Notes: generated from the letters alone by a model not told the origin. Shown: positions 8,465 to 18,588, counted from the first letter of the stretch. The stretch is 64,000 nucleotides of DNA from Erythrobacter insulae (GCF_007004095.1 NZ_VHJK01000001.1:2608501-2672500), one strand, 5' to 3'. Made by a program: numbers and translations.

Positions 8465-9868
8465 ATGATCGAGCGCTCTGATACCTTACTCGCAGCACGC
8501 GGCCTGACGGATGAGCAGGACCGGCTCATTACGGCTGACGAGCCGCTTGGCGAATTGCAGGAAAATTGCGGCGGGTCATTGCCGGGCGTTCTTGCCGTAC
8601 CCGAACTGCTCGAATTGGTTCGCCAATCACGCGACATGGATCTGCGCATAGCGCGTGAATTTAGCGCCTATGATGGGGCAGATCAGATCACTGGTTTCGT
8701 GCGCATTCGCCCGCTGGGTGAGCAGGTTGGCGGTGGATGTGAGCTGGTGATCGAGAACTGGCAGCGCAATCCGGCACCGGCAATGTCTTCGCGTTTGATG
8801 GCGGAGCGGCTCGACACGATTGACCGGTCCGCTGCCGAAGCGACGGCGCGTCTTGATGCAAATCAGCATGTCCAGTTCTTGAATGCGACCGCATCTGATA
8901 CAGAGACGCTGCAAGCACGAGTGGCAGCTGCGCCAGGCAAAGTCTGGACCGAGTATCTGACTTTGAAAGGTATTGCGCATCAGCAGCCGCTGCATTGGCG
9001 TTTGCTGGATGGTGTTGAATGTGACGTGGCGGGATCAGAGCGGTCTTGGAAAGTCCGCCTGTTGCCAATTGGGCCAGCGAACGGCGCGCCGCGCGGCTTT
9101 GAATTGCTATTGATATCCAGCGAACCGATTGTCGATGCGGCGCGCGAATCCGATGTTGAGGGCGCTCACACGCGCCTTGTCGGGTCTGCTCTCACGCCAG
9201 CGCTCAGGCAGCCGATTGCCCGTATCATTGCAAATGCAGAGACTATTCGCGCGAAATTGGCGGGTCCGCTGCGTAATGAATACGCCGAATATGCCGGAAA
9301 TATTGCGGCTGCAGGGCAGCATCTTTCGGGTATGCTTGACGATCTGGCTGACCTCGAAGTTCTTGAATCGCCGAGTTTTTCGACCATCAAAGAGAAAGTG
9401 GATCTGGGTGATGCTGCGAAGCGTGCGGCCGGAATTTTGGGTGTGAGAGCACGAGCGCGAGGCATTACGCTAAACCTTCCAAGCGAAGGTGATAGGGTGA
9501 TGGCACGGGCGGAGTTTCGCCGCGTCTTGCAGATAATGATCAATCTGATCGGCAATGCTGTCGCGTACTCCCCCGAAGGCAGCACAATAACTATCTCCGC
9601 GAGCGAGAGCTATGCTGGGATCGTGTCATTGTCAGTTTCTGACGAGGGTCCAGGCGTTAGCGCTGAACAGGCCGAGAAGATCTTCGAAAAATTCGAGCGG
9701 CTTGGGCGGGACAGCAATGGCGGAGCAGATCAGGGCTCTGGATTGGGCCTCTATATTTCCCGCCGCCTCGCTTTGGCGATGGATGGCGATCTGACCGTCG
9801 CGCCGGCATCAGAAACAACCGGAACGCCGGGCGCGGAGTTCACTCTTAGTCTGCCTGCCGCAGAATAA
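8465..9868 (+). CDS. Histidine-kinase-like protein with intact ATPase domain but no phospho-accepting histidine
   Basis: 467 residues, cytoplasmic (no membrane helix). About residues 115-215 look PAS-like, 235-300 form a dimerisation helix pair, and 305-467 a complete HATPase domain: N-box INLIGNAVAYSPEG (about 359-372), SDEGPGVS (about 392-399), FEKFERLG and GSGLGLYISRR (about 424-434). In the dimerisation helix the canonical SHELRTP reads LTPALRQP (243-250), so the histidine slot is Pro245. The protein should bind ATP but cannot autophosphorylate at that site. This recalls DivL, the Caulobacter kinase homologue with tyrosine instead of histidine. It is the last gene of a three-gene unit; its ATG is six bases from the preceding stop. 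Alternatively an unusual histidine further upstream (His235) is used. Confidence 0.85.
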   Translation: MIERSDTLLAARGLTDEQDRLITADEPLGELQENCGGSLPGVLAVPELLELVRQSRDMDLRIAREFSAYDGADQITGFVRIRPLGEQVGGGCELVIENWQRNPAPAMSSRLMAERLDTIDRSAAEATARLDANQHVQFLNATASDTETLQARVAAAPGKVWTEYLTLKGIAHQQPLHWRLLDGVECDVAGSERSWKVRLLPIGPANGAPRGFELLLISSEPIVDAARESDVEGAHTRLVGSALTPALRQPIARIIANAETIRAKLAGPLRNEYAEYAGNIAAAGQHLSGMLDDLADLEVLESPSFSTIKEKVDLGDAAKRAAGILGVRARARGITLNLPSEGDRVMARAEFRRVLQIMINLIGNAVAYSPEGSTITISASESYAGIVSLSVSDEGPGVSAEQAEKIFEKFERLGRDSNGGADQGSGLGLYISRRLALAMDGDLTVAPASETTGTPGAEFTLSLPAAE

Positions 9869-9874
9869 TTCCAA

Positions 9875-10090
9875 CTAATCCCGCGGGTCTATCCGACGCG
9901 ATATCAGGATGAATATTGCGCCAATTGCCGCCGTGATCGCGCCGTATAAGGCCCACTCTCGCTGGGCGAACATAAAGCTGTCTTGAGGCCACATCAAAAT
10001 GCCAAACCCCTGCAGCATCCACACAACGCCAGATACAAAAAGGGCGATCCCTGTGATCTGCAGCAAATGCCGGATCAGGGACCGCCCCAT
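9875..10090 (-). CDS. Small two-TM membrane protein of unknown function
   Basis: 71 residues with two hydrophobic helices (about residues 10-32 and 45-64), a short basic N terminus (MGRSLIRHL) and a charged C-terminal tail (SRRIDPRD), which favours both ends in the cytoplasm. The ATG sits at 10090, 20 bases downstream of the gltA stop on the same strand, so it may be the last gene of a gltX-gltA unit. It converges with the kinase-like gene six bases away. No family was recognised. The hydrophobic pattern with charged ends supports a real gene rather than a chance frame. Confidence 0.65.
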   Translation of the reverse strand: MGRSLIRHLLQITGIALFVSGVVWMLQGFGILMWPQDSFMFAQREWALYGAITAAIGAIFILISRRIDPRD

Positions 10091-10110
10091 TGTCGTTATC
10101 GTCCCGGCTG

Positions 10111-11397
10111 TTAGCGGTTGCTAAGCGGCACGTAATCGCGCTGTGTCGGGCCTGTATAAAGCTGACGCGGGCGACCGATAACCTGAGCCGGATCAGAGAT
10201 CATTTCATTCCACTGCGCGACCCAACCAACAGTGCGGGCAAGGGCAAAAAGCGCGGTGAACATCGTGGTCGGGAAACCGATCGCCGAAAGGATCACGCCG
10301 GAATAGAAATCGACGTTTGGAAACAGCTTTTTCTCTTGGAAATACGGATCGTTAAGAGCCATTTCTTCCAAAGCGAGTGCGGTCTCGAAAACCGGGTCTT
10401 TAACGTTCAGCGCATCGAAGACTTCACGGACAGTCTTTTGCATAACAGTCGCGCGTGGATCGTAGTTTTTATAAACACGGTGGCCAAAGCCCATCAGGCG
10501 GAACGGATCGTTCTTGTCTTTCGCGCGCTCGATGTAATGCGGGATGCGGTCAGGCGTACCGATTTCACGCAGCATGTTCAGCGCCGCTTCGTTGGCTCCG
10601 CCATGCGCCGGGCCCCAAAGACATGCGATGCCTGCCGAAATACAGGCAAACGGGTTCGCACCCGAAGAGCCCGCAAGACGAACAGTCGAAGTCGAAGCAT
10701 TCTGTTCATGATCGGCGTGAAGGATGAAAATCCGGTCCATCGCCTTTTCAACGGCAGGGACAACTTCATAATCTTCGGCCGGAACACCAAACGTCATACG
10801 CAGGAAATTACCGGTGTAGCTGAGCGAATTGTCAGGATGCATCATCGGCTGACCGATGGAATACTTATAAGCATTCGCGGCAATCGTCGGCATTTTCGCG
10901 ATCAGACGGTGAGAGCTGATCTTGCGATGCTCTGGATCCGAAATATCGGTGCTGTCATGATAGAACGCCGAAAGCGCCCCCACGACACCGCACATGATAG
11001 CCATCGGGTGGGCATCGCGGCGGAAACCTTGATAGAATTGGCGCATCTGATCATGCAGCATCGTGTGCCGTGTGATCGTGTATGTGAAATCATCAAGCTC
11101 TTCGCTGCTCGGCAATTCGCCGTTCAAGAGAAGATAAGACGTTTCCATGAAGCTGGAATGCTCGGCAAGCTGTCCGATGGGATAGCCGCGGTGGAGCAAA
11201 ATGCCTTCTTGCCCGTCGATATAGGTTAGCGCGCTTTCGCAGCTCGCAGTCGACTTATAACCCGGATCAAAGGTGAACTTGCCGGTTTGGCCGTACAGCT
11301 TACGGATATCCACGACATCCGGGCCGGTGCTGCCTTGAAGAACGGGAAATTCGTGTGTTTCGCCGCCCACTTCGAGTTTGGCGTTCTTATCTGCCAA
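10111..11397 (-). CDS. gltA: Citrate synthase
   Basis: Condenses oxaloacetate and acetyl-CoA to citrate, entry step of the TCA cycle. The 428-residue length is that of the type of citrate synthase common in Gram-negatives, often inhibited by NADH. Visible conserved blocks are [14 protein letters not shown] with the substrate histidine, [16 protein letters not shown], and [14 protein letters not shown] containing the second histidine and catalytic surroundings. The start is a TTG at 11397 (TTG GCA GAT AAG): AGGAG lies seven bases upstream on the coding strand. An ATG between them is out of frame and too close to the ribosome site. It follows gltX by 39 bases on the same strand, so the two are probably cotranscribed. 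Confidence 0.95.
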   Translation of the reverse strand: MADKNAKLEVGGETHEFPVLQGSTGPDVVDIRKLYGQTGKFTFDPGYKSTASCESALTYIDGQEGILLHRGYPIGQLAEHSSFMETSYLLLNGELPSSEELDDFTYTITRHTMLHDQMRQFYQGFRRDAHPMAIMCGVVGALSAFYHDSTDISDPEHRKISSHRLIAKMPTIAANAYKYSIGQPMMHPDNSLSYTGNFLRMTFGVPAEDYEVVPAVEKAMDRIFILHADHEQNASTSTVRLAGSSGANPFACISAGIACLWGPAHGGANEAALNMLREIGTPDRIPHYIERAKDKNDPFRLMGFGHRVYKNYDPRATVMQKTVREVFDALNVKDPVFETALALEEMALNDPYFQEKKLFPNVDFYSGVILSAIGFPTTMFTALFALARTVGWVAQWNEMISDPAQVIGRPRQLYTGPTQRDYVPLSNR

Positions 11398-11436
11398 GAC
11401 ATGTCTCCTGCTTTGTTACTGTGCCCCGCCGTACGA

Positions 11437-12861
11437 TCACGCAGCCTGCGCGTCGAGCCGGGCGAGGGCTTCTTCCCGTCCCAGAAGGACCAGAACATCG
11501 AAAATTCCGGGTGATGTTGTCGTCCCGGTAAGGGCAGCTCGCATTGGCTGCGCCAACTTGCCGAGACCCAATCCAAGTTCCTCTGCAAGTGATTTCGTAG
11601 TGGCTTCGAGAGCCTCGATTGTCCAGTCATTTTCGCGCTTCAAAGCGTCAGAAACAGATGACAAACGCGCTCGACCATCGTCATCCAGCAAATTTGCCGC
11701 TTTATCGGTCATTTCCAGAGGGAGCTTTGCAAACAAGAAACCGGCACCTTCGGCAATTTCATGGATGCTTTTAGCACGTGTCTTGAGCACGGGCATTGCT
11801 TTGGTCAGCAAATCCAGATCGACATCGCCCGAAATGTACGGAGCAGCGAGACTTGCAAGCATGGCATCATCAGCTTCGCGGATATAATGTCCGTTCAGGT
11901 TTTCCAGCTTTTTGATGTCAAAGCGCGAGGGGCTTTTGCCAACGCCGGCAAGATCGAACAGTTTGATCGCCTCGGCGCGGGTGATTTCTTCCCGGTCCCC
12001 ATGACCCCAACCTAGACGGAGAAGGTAATTGAAAAGGGCATCGGGCAAAATGCCCATCTCGTCGCGATACGCTTCGACTCCCAGCGCGCCGTGCCGTTTT
12101 GATAGCTTTGCTCCGTCAGAGCCGTGGATCAGAGGGATATGCGCATATACTGGATCAGGCCATCCGCCTTCGACCGCGTCCATTGCGCGGTAAATTGGCA
12201 ATTGGCGGAAAGCGTTGTTCAAATGATCATCCCCGCGAATCACGTGTGTCACACCCATATCGTGATCATCGACTACAACAGCCAGCATATAGGTAGGCGT
12301 GCCATCTGCGCGCAGAATGATATAATCATCCAACTCGTCATTCTTGACTGAAACCGCACCCTGAACTTTATCCTGAATGGTAGTCTCGCCGCCTTGCGGT
12401 GTTTTTAAACGGACCGTGAAAGGGGCACCTTCAGGTGCCTCTGATGGATCGCGATCACGCCACCGCCCATCATAGCGCATCGGCTGCTTGTTCGCGCGCT
12501 GCTCGGCGCGCATTTCTTCCAGCTCTTCCGGTGTTGCAAAACACTTATAGGCATAACCCGCATCAAGAAGCGCATTCGCAATTTCCGCATGCCGACCGGC
12601 CTGAGCGGATTGAAAAGTTGGCTCATCGTCATAATCGAGCCCCATCCACTTCAAGCCGTCCAGGATGGCATCGATGGCTTCCTGAGTGGAGCGTTTCTTG
12701 TCTGTGTCTTCAATGCGAAGCAGCGCTTTGCCGCCATGGTGACGGGCGTATAGCCAATTGAACAAGGCAGTGCGCGCTCCGCCAATATGCAAAAAACCGG
12801 TGGGCGAGGGCGCAAACCGCGTGACGACTGTGCCGCCGCTCTTGCCGCTTTCACTTGCCAT
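11437..12861 (-). CDS. gltX: Glutamate--tRNA ligase
   Basis: Class I aminoacyl-tRNA synthetase that charges tRNA-Glu; 474 residues, normal for GluRS. The first motif [20 protein letters not shown] carries the HIGH-type signature, and KLSKRHGA is the KMSKS loop. The C-terminal helical anticodon-binding domain is complete. I use ATG 12861 (MASESG). A TTG nine bases upstream is in frame but sits two bases from the AAGGA ribosome site, whereas ATG 12861 is about eleven from it. It is divergent from comEC, with 46 bases between the two starts, so the promoters of both must be packed into or overlap coding sequence. Downstream lies gltA. Confidence 0.95.
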   Translation of the reverse strand: MASESGKSGGTVVTRFAPSPTGFLHIGGARTALFNWLYARHHGGKALLRIEDTDKKRSTQEAIDAILDGLKWMGLDYDDEPTFQSAQAGRHAEIANALLDAGYAYKCFATPEELEEMRAEQRANKQPMRYDGRWRDRDPSEAPEGAPFTVRLKTPQGGETTIQDKVQGAVSVKNDELDDYIILRADGTPTYMLAVVVDDHDMGVTHVIRGDDHLNNAFRQLPIYRAMDAVEGGWPDPVYAHIPLIHGSDGAKLSKRHGALGVEAYRDEMGILPDALFNYLLRLGWGHGDREEITRAEAIKLFDLAGVGKSPSRFDIKKLENLNGHYIREADDAMLASLAAPYISGDVDLDLLTKAMPVLKTRAKSIHEIAEGAGFLFAKLPLEMTDKAANLLDDDGRARLSSVSDALKRENDWTIEALEATTKSLAEELGLGLGKLAQPMRAALTGTTTSPGIFDVLVLLGREEALARLDAQAA

Positions 12862-12907
12862 GTCGTTCAAATTCCTTTTCTATTTCCCTGTATTCAGGGG
12901 GAGCACC

Positions 12908-15136
12908 ATGAGCCATACGCCATTAGTGCCCTTGGGCGACAGAGCAGATGCAAGCTCGGCTCCCGAAAATGTTGCATTGCAGCGCCCTTGGCAAAGGGGC
13001 GCGGCCTTGTCCAGCATCGCGCAAAACATTGGCAATAGATGCGAAGATTTTCTGAGCAGTGCCGGCTTTGACCGCGCGCCATGGCTTGCGGTGGTCTTTG
13101 CTGGCGGTATTCTTGCGTGGTTTGCGCTTCCTCGGCCTTGGCAATGGATTGCAGCGATCGGTCTCTCGGCTTTATTGGCCATTGGCGCGATCGCACTGTG
13201 GAGAGGCAATGATCAACGCGGCCGTGTTAGCACAGCCGCGATTGCCTGCGGTTTGGTGTTTGCAGCCGGGATAGCCATAATCTGGTTGCGGTCTGAAATC
13301 GTAGGCGCCCCTGCCATTGAGCGGCCCGTCGTTGAGCGCATAAATGCCTATGTCCTCGACCGGGAGGATCAACCAGCACAGGATCGGATCCGTTTAATTC
13401 TCGCCGTGCGGGACGCGGAGGCGGGCGAGGCCCGCAAGATCCGCATCAATGTCCCTATGACCTCACTCGATAACAGCGAAGGAGCAGGAGATCAGATATT
13501 GGAAGGCGCGGTCATCCGAACGCGTGTGCGATTGATGCCCCCGGCGAGCCCTATGCTGCCCGGATCTTATGATTTTGCACGCGCCGCGTGGTTCAAGGGG
13601 TTCGCCGCAACCGGCAGTGTCATAGGTCATATAGAGGTCATCGAACCGGCCACTTCGAACACAGGCCTGGCCTTGATCCAGCGGAGCCTCTCTTCACACG
13701 TAAGGAGCCGCGTTGATGGATCGGCGGGGACCATCGCGGCTGCCTTTGCCAGCGGGGATCGCGGCGCAATCGCTGAGGCCGATGACGAAGCCATGCGAGA
13801 TGCGGGGCTGACCCATCTTCTTTCGATCAGCGGTCTGCATGTCAGCGCGGTGATTGCGGCGGCATATTTGATTGCGCTGAAATTGCTCGCGCTCTTTCCG
13901 CCCATCGCTTTGCGCGTGCGCCTGCCCGTGGCGGCGGCTTGCGCGGGGGCGCTCACCGGTATTGGATACACATTGCTGACCGGCGCAGAAGTCCCCACCG
14001 TTCGCAGCTGCGCCGCAGCCATGCTGGTCCTGATTGCATTGGCATTGGGCCGTGATGCGCTTTCGCTGAGAATGGTTGCGGCGGCGGCTGTTTTTGTGCT
14101 GCTTTTATGGCCAGAAAGCGTCGTGGGCCCTAGTTTCCAAATGAGTTTTTGCGCCGTGCTGGCGATTGTCGCGCTTCATTCTTCAAGCGTTGTGCGAACG
14201 TTTCTATCCCCGCGCGAGGAGCCATGGTGGCGGCGGAGCGGACGCCAGATTATCATGCTGTTCTTCACGGGTCTGGTGATCGAAATTGCTCTAATGCCCA
14301 TCGTTCTGTTCCATTTTCACAGAGCCGGCGTTTACGGCGCATTCGCCAATGTCATCGCCATTCCATTGGTTACTTTTCTTTCCATGCCGCTGATTGCGCT
14401 TGGGCTATTTTTGGATATCGTCGGACTTGGCAAGCCAGCGTGGTGGCTGGTCCAAATCTCACTGGACAGCCTGTTAGCCATTGCGCATTTCACCTCAGCG
14501 CAGCCCGGATCAGTCAAGCTGATGCCGCAAATGGGGTTTGGGACTATCTCGCTCTTCGTTGGCGGATCATTGTGGCTCGCGTTGTGGAACGGGAAACCGC
14601 GATTTTGGGGCTTTGTGCCCATATCCGCAGGGGCTCTATCGCTGTTTATGACGCCGATACCGGATATTTTGGTCGGGCGAGAAGGGCGCCATGTCGGTGT
14701 GACCCTTACTCATGAATCCGGTGAGCGTCAGCTGCTTTCCCTGCGCGATAGCCGATCATCCTATTCCAAAGACAACCTGCTGGAACTTGCCAGTGTAACT
14801 GGTCAGCCGGTTTCAATGGAAAATTGGCCCGGCGCTCAATGCTCGAGGGAATTCTGCATTCTCACGATTGAACGCGGCGGCCGTGCTTGGGTGATCATGA
14901 TGGCCCGTAATCGTGATCTGGTCGAAGAGCGCGCTCTTGCAGCTGCCTGTGAACGATCAGATATTGTGATCGCCGACCGGTTCCTCCCGCGGTCATGTTC
15001 CCCGAAATGGTTGAAAGCAGATAGAGGCTATCTTCAGAAGTCGGGCGGCCTTGCGATAAATCTGACGAACCAGCGCGTGACCAGTGTCTCTCAAAAGCAG
15101 GGGGATCATGGATGGTGGCGCGGGGAAGAGCGATAA
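12908..15136 (+). CDS. comEC: ComEC/Rec2-family competence membrane protein
   Basis: Inner-membrane channel family for uptake of single-stranded DNA in natural transformation; 742 residues. It has N-terminal helices (about 55-135), a soluble OB-fold-like DUF4131 region (about 140-240), and the competence domain with about eight further helices. The hallmark HLLSISGLHVSAVIAAAYLI falls near residue 305. The last 190 residues correspond to the metallo-beta-lactamase-like domain, but no HxHxDH motif is present, so that nuclease part is degenerate or lost, as in many alphaproteobacterial ComEC proteins. ATG 12908 has an AGGGGGAG ribosome site; an in-frame ATG at 12860 overlaps the gltX start and lacks one. 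Whether transformation occurs cannot be judged here; no other com genes are in the window. Confidence 0.88.
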   Translation: MSHTPLVPLGDRADASSAPENVALQRPWQRGAALSSIAQNIGNRCEDFLSSAGFDRAPWLAVVFAGGILAWFALPRPWQWIAAIGLSALLAIGAIALWRGNDQRGRVSTAAIACGLVFAAGIAIIWLRSEIVGAPAIERPVVERINAYVLDREDQPAQDRIRLILAVRDAEAGEARKIRINVPMTSLDNSEGAGDQILEGAVIRTRVRLMPPASPMLPGSYDFARAAWFKGFAATGSVIGHIEVIEPATSNTGLALIQRSLSSHVRSRVDGSAGTIAAAFASGDRGAIAEADDEAMRDAGLTHLLSISGLHVSAVIAAAYLIALKLLALFPPIALRVRLPVAAACAGALTGIGYTLLTGAEVPTVRSCAAAMLVLIALALGRDALSLRMVAAAAVFVLLLWPESVVGPSFQMSFCAVLAIVALHSSSVVRTFLSPREEPWWRRSGRQIIMLFFTGLVIEIALMPIVLFHFHRAGVYGAFANVIAIPLVTFLSMPLIALGLFLDIVGLGKPAWWLVQISLDSLLAIAHFTSAQPGSVKLMPQMGFGTISLFVGGSLWLALWNGKPRFWGFVPISAGALSLFMTPIPDILVGREGRHVGVTLTHESGERQLLSLRDSRSSYSKDNLLELASVTGQPVSMENWPGAQCSREFCILTIERGGRAWVIMMARNRDLVEERALAAACERSDIVIADRFLPRSCSPKWLKADRGYLQKSGGLAINLTNQRVTSVSQKQGDHGWWRGEER

Positions 15137-15168
15137 CCCAACCCCGCACACGCACGAAATCCCGTTAA

Positions 15169-15858
15169 TCAGTGATAACGGCGCAAAAGCCCGGCAAGCT
15201 TGCCTTGTACCTGTACCTCGTGAGAGCCGTATACCTGCGGATCATAGGCAGCATTGGCCGGATCAAGTCGGACACGCCCGCCATCCTTGTGAAGGTATTT
15301 AAGCGTGGCTTCTTCGCCGCGCACAAGTGCGACAACGATCTCACCGTCGCGCGCACTTTCTGTGCGCCTTACAAGAGCGAAATCACCATCAAAGATACCG
15401 GCTTCGATCATGGAATCACCGGACACTTCAAGGGCGTAATGCTCACCTGGTCCCAGCAAGGCCGCTGGTACAGGCAGTGAAGTTTGGCCCTCAAGCGCTT
15501 CAATCGGAGCCCCTGCCGCGATGCGCCCGTGCAGCGGAATTTCAATCACATCATTTGCCGGCTCAGGCGCGGCTTTCATGACAGCCGAGGCGGATGCAAC
15601 CGCATCATTCGCAGCTATCGCCGCGCGCGGGGTCGGTGTCGCATCTTCAGGCATTCTGATAACCTCAAGCGCGCGGGCGCGGTTGGGCAATCGGCGAATA
15701 AAGCCGCGCTCTTCAAGGGCAGAGATAAGCCGATGGACCCCCGATTTACTTTTAAGATCGAGAGCTTCTTTCATCTCTTCAAAGCTTGGTGAAATACCGG
15801 ATTCGTCCAGACGTTTCTGGATAAAGCGGATCAATTCGTGCTGCTTTGCAGTCAGCAT
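15169..15858 (-). CDS. lexA: LexA repressor
   Basis: Represses the SOS regulon and self-cleaves when RecA filaments form on damaged DNA. 229 residues: N-terminal winged helix-turn-helix (about 1-65; [20 protein letters not shown]), a long Ala-rich linker, and the S24 peptidase domain. The cleavage bond is Ala115-Gly116 in GRIAAGAP, the catalytic serine is Ser149 in SGDSM and the lysine is Lys187 in ATLKYL. The linker is about 25 residues longer than in enterobacterial LexA, usual for alphaproteobacteria. ATG 15858 has GGGAG nearby. A perfect GAAC-N7-GAAC operator lies 125 bases upstream, so the gene is autoregulated from its own promoter although the genes ahead of it face the same way. Confidence 0.96.
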   Translation of the reverse strand: MLTAKQHELIRFIQKRLDESGISPSFEEMKEALDLKSKSGVHRLISALEERGFIRRLPNRARALEVIRMPEDATPTPRAAIAANDAVASASAVMKAAPEPANDVIEIPLHGRIAAGAPIEALEGQTSLPVPAALLGPGEHYALEVSGDSMIEAGIFDGDFALVRRTESARDGEIVVALVRGEEATLKYLHKDGGRVRLDPANAAYDPQVYGSHEVQVQGKLAGLLRRYH

Positions 15859-15982
15859 GGAGTGTACTCCCTAAGACGCACTTCTCATGGTCACCTGAAC
15901 AGGCTCCACAGTGCCATTGATACGCGTTGCAAGAGGCACTGTGGTGAGTGCATCGCGAACACTGACCGTCCGCCAATAAGGT

Positions 15983-15997
15983 GAACGAATGTGGAAC
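15983..15997. promoter_or_regulatory. LexA operator (alphaproteobacterial SOS box)
   Basis: GAACGAATGTGGAAC is an exact GAAC-N7-GAAC match, the direct-repeat operator recognised by alphaproteobacterial LexA (GTTC-N7-GTTC on the other strand). It lies in the 181-base gap between the moeA stop and the lexA start, 125 bases before the lexA ATG. This supports autoregulation of lexA. Confidence 0.85.
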
Positions 15998-16039
15998 GAA
16001 TAAGCAACATTATAATCGATGTCAAGCGACCGCACGCAA

Positions 16040-17254
16040 TCAAATCGGCTGAATTGCGCCATTGTCGATGTTATAAACTGCAACCCTATCGCCTGCTTTG
16101 ATCGCCGGGGATCCGGCAGGGCGGTCGATCAGACAATTGGCCTGCGCCAAGGCCATTAATGCGCTTGAATCCTGAATTGCGGCAGGCCTAACGGTGTCCC
16201 CATCACTGATCCCCCTCAGAAATTCCCTGCGATTCCCGGTCGCGGGTAAATCGACCGCTGCAATTATATTCTGAGCATTTGGCAAAGGGTTTGCATTCCC
16301 CATCGCAGCCCGGATCAGGGGCAGGGCAAATAAAAAGCACGTCACAAAGCTTGAAACGGGATTGCCGGGCAGGCCAAGAATTACGGTTTTTCGGCCATCG
16401 TGCTGCCTCGTGGCGATCATCAAAGGTTTGCCCGGTTTAATCGCCACCTTCCAGAAAGTGAGCTCAGCACCCCAATTTCGAAGAGCCTGCTGCACCAAAT
16501 CATGGTCACCCACCGATGCCCCGCCAGAGGTGATGATGATGTCGCAATCGGAAGCTTGATCGAGCCCATGGGCTAGGGCGTCCAGATTGTCAGGAACGGG
16601 TCCAATCAAGGCGGCATCACCCGCCAAAGGCCGCAGCATTGCATTGATCATCATACCATTGCTGGCCGGTATTTGATGCGCCTCAACCTTGGCAGGCAAA
16701 CGGACCAGTTCGTCTCCGCTATCGATCACGGCAATTCGCGGAATACGATGAACCAAAATGGCATGATGACCCGCGGCCAGGGCTAGCGCAATTTGAGCCG
16801 GGCCCATCAACGTCCCAGAGGTAAGGATCACTTGGCCGATCGCAAAATCAAATCCCGCCGAGCGGACATGCCTGGCTGGCTCTGGAAGAACCTCACCCTT
16901 GGCCAGTTCTACAAAATTAGCCGCAAGTTCGGCATTTTCCTGGATCAGAACGCGGTCCGAGCCTTCCGGCATCTGTGCCCCGGTAGATATCCGAATGCAT
17001 TGCCCATCCTTTACAGCGGCCCCAAACGGAGCGCCTGCGCGGCTTTCTCCGATCAGCTTCCACGGGCCAGCGCCTGAAATTGCATATCCATCCATTGCCG
17101 ACAGATCAGCAGAAGGCTGGGACCGCAGAGCCGCGATATCCTTCGCGAGATATCGACCGGACGCAAGGTGCGTTTCGACATGGGTTCCTGGCATTTTGGG
17201 AGCAAGCGCGAAAAGCTGCGCCTGTGCCTCCGGCAATGTCAGCATCCCGCTCAT
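16040..17254 (-). CDS. moeA: Molybdopterin molybdotransferase
   Basis: Inserts molybdate into adenylylated molybdopterin in the last steps of molybdenum cofactor synthesis. At 404 residues it is the usual MoeA length, with the N-terminal domain (about 1-170), the MPT-binding core containing [16 protein letters not shown] (about 240-255) and [10 protein letters not shown] (about 273-282), [11 protein letters not shown] (about 294-304), and a C-terminal beta-barrel. The ATG overlaps the moaC stop by four bases, so the two are translationally coupled. The MoaA, MoaB/MogA, MoaD and MoaE genes are not in the window. Molybdoenzymes served cannot be deduced here. Confidence 0.94.
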   Translation of the reverse strand: MSGMLTLPEAQAQLFALAPKMPGTHVETHLASGRYLAKDIAALRSQPSADLSAMDGYAISGAGPWKLIGESRAGAPFGAAVKDGQCIRISTGAQMPEGSDRVLIQENAELAANFVELAKGEVLPEPARHVRSAGFDFAIGQVILTSGTLMGPAQIALALAAGHHAILVHRIPRIAVIDSGDELVRLPAKVEAHQIPASNGMMINAMLRPLAGDAALIGPVPDNLDALAHGLDQASDCDIIITSGGASVGDHDLVQQALRNWGAELTFWKVAIKPGKPLMIATRQHDGRKTVILGLPGNPVSSFVTCFLFALPLIRAAMGNANPLPNAQNIIAAVDLPATGNRREFLRGISDGDTVRPAAIQDSSALMALAQANCLIDRPAGSPAIKAGDRVAVYNIDNGAIQPI

Positions 17255-17727
17255 TCAGCAGATGCTTTCCAGGTACCGGATTTTCCGCCGCGCTTCTCCA
17301 TCAATCGCACATCGCCAATGACCATGCCCTTATCGATGGCCTTGCCCATATCGTAGATTGTCAAAAGGGCCGTTGTAACTGCGACCATCGCTTCCATTTC
17401 GACGCCGGTTTTGCCCGTCAGCGATGCGGCTGCGGTGGCGGTGATCGCGGCGTCTTCAAACGCGAACTCAACACTGACCGATTCGAGGCCAAGCGGATGA
17501 CACAGCGGTATAAGTTCTCCGGTCCGCTTTGCTGCCATGATCCCGGCAATTCTTGCCGTGCCGAGGACATCGCCTTTTGGTGCATCGCCCGCCCTGATCG
17601 CGGTCAGGGCAGCTGGCGACATGGAAATCTTGCCACTTGCGATGGCTACGCGCCTGGTTTCAACCTTATCGCCAACGTTGACCATATGGGCCGAACCTTT
17701 GGAATCGAGGTGTGTAAGTTCGCTCAT
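17251..17727 (-). CDS. moaC: Cyclic pyranopterin monophosphate synthase
   Basis: Second enzyme of molybdenum cofactor synthesis, forming cyclic pyranopterin monophosphate from the product of MoaA. 158 residues, as is typical. Conserved blocks [17 protein letters not shown] (histidine and surrounding residues) and [22 protein letters not shown] are complete, followed by the lysine-rich end [10 protein letters not shown] chose ATG 17727 (MSELTHLD), which has AGAGGG four or five bases upstream; an in-frame start at 17748 would lengthen the protein by seven unlikely residues. The stop overlaps the moeA start. The gap to trpC upstream is 69 bases. Confidence 0.95.
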   Translation of the reverse strand: MSELTHLDSKGSAHMVNVGDKVETRRVAIASGKISMSPAALTAIRAGDAPKGDVLGTARIAGIMAAKRTGELIPLCHPLGLESVSVEFAFEDAAITATAAASLTGKTGVEMEAMVAVTTALLTIYDMGKAIDKGMVIGDVRLMEKRGGKSGTWKASAE

Positions 17728-17796
17728 AATACCCTCTTTCCCTGCCAAGATTCGAAGTTCATCCTGACTCGCACGCGCAAGATCGATATTCGCACC

Positions 17797-18585
17797 TCAA
17801 CCGTTCAGCAATTCGCGGGTGGCCGATGCGATATCATCTGCCCTCATCAAACTTTCCCCCACAAGGAATGTCCGCACGCCTGACGCTTCCAGACGCTTGC
17901 AGTCTGCATAATTTGCAATTCCGCTTTCACCGACCAACAATGCCTCCTTGGGTGCCAAAGGAGCAAGGCGTTCAGTGGTGGAAAGCGATGTTGTGAAAGT
18001 TTTCAAATCCCGGTTGTTCACCCCGAGCAGTCGGGATTTCAAAATGCGAACAGCTCTTTCAAGCTCAGCCTCGTCATGCACTTCGACCAGCACATCCATA
18101 TTGTGATCGAGCGCTGCGGCCTCAATCTCGGCCATTGCGCCATCGTCCAGCGCAGCGACAATAATAAGGATGGCATCTGCGCCGATGGCTCGCGCCTCAA
18201 GACATTGCCACGGATCAATCATAAAATCCTTGCGCAGAACCGGTAGATTGCAGGCAGATCGGGCAGCAATCAAAAAGTCTTCATGCCCCTGAAAGTAGGG
18301 TGCATCGGTCAAAACAGAGAGGCACGCTGCGCCGCCATCTTGGTAAGCCTTGGCGTGGTGCGCCGGTTGAAAGTCCTCGCGGATCAACCCCTTGGATGGG
18401 CTGGCGCGTTTAATTTCTGCGATCAGACCATAGCCCGTTTCTGAAGCTGTCCGCAGTGCGGTCTCAAACCCGCGGGTCGGGGTCTGAACACGGATCGCCT
18501 GCTCCAGATCGGAACGCGCAATCGCAACTTTGCGGCCGTCCACAATCTCGCGTTTCGCAATGCATATTTCTTCGAGTTTGTTCAT
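17797..18585 (-). CDS. trpC: Indole-3-glycerol-phosphate synthase
   Basis: Converts carboxyphenylamino-deoxyribulose phosphate to indole-3-glycerol phosphate in tryptophan synthesis. 262 residues forming one TIM barrel without a fused TrpF. Characteristic strands are [13 protein letters not shown] (about 53-65, catalytic lysine), [20 protein letters not shown] (about 115-134), [11 protein letters not shown] (about 190-200) and LVGESGI (about 217-223). The start is three bases from the trpD stop, so trpG-trpD-trpC form a compact block on the minus strand. trpF, trpB and trpA are not in the window. Confidence 0.96.
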   Translation of the reverse strand: MNKLEEICIAKREIVDGRKVAIARSDLEQAIRVQTPTRGFETALRTASETGYGLIAEIKRASPSKGLIREDFQPAHHAKAYQDGGAACLSVLTDAPYFQGHEDFLIAARSACNLPVLRKDFMIDPWQCLEARAIGADAILIIVAALDDGAMAEIEAAALDHNMDVLVEVHDEAELERAVRILKSRLLGVNNRDLKTFTTSLSTTERLAPLAPKEALLVGESGIANYADCKRLEASGVRTFLVGESLMRADDIASATRELLNG

Positions 18586-18588
18586 GTT

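Noticed and set aside
10090..11229. Long plus-strand frame of 379 codons opposite gltA
   Set aside because: It lies entirely on the complement of a clear citrate synthase gene and its translation is Arg/His-rich without any recognisable domain.
12758..12907. Longer N terminus for ComEC
   Set aside because: The extension is opposite the gltX start, lacks similarity, and ATG 12908 has a much better ribosome site.
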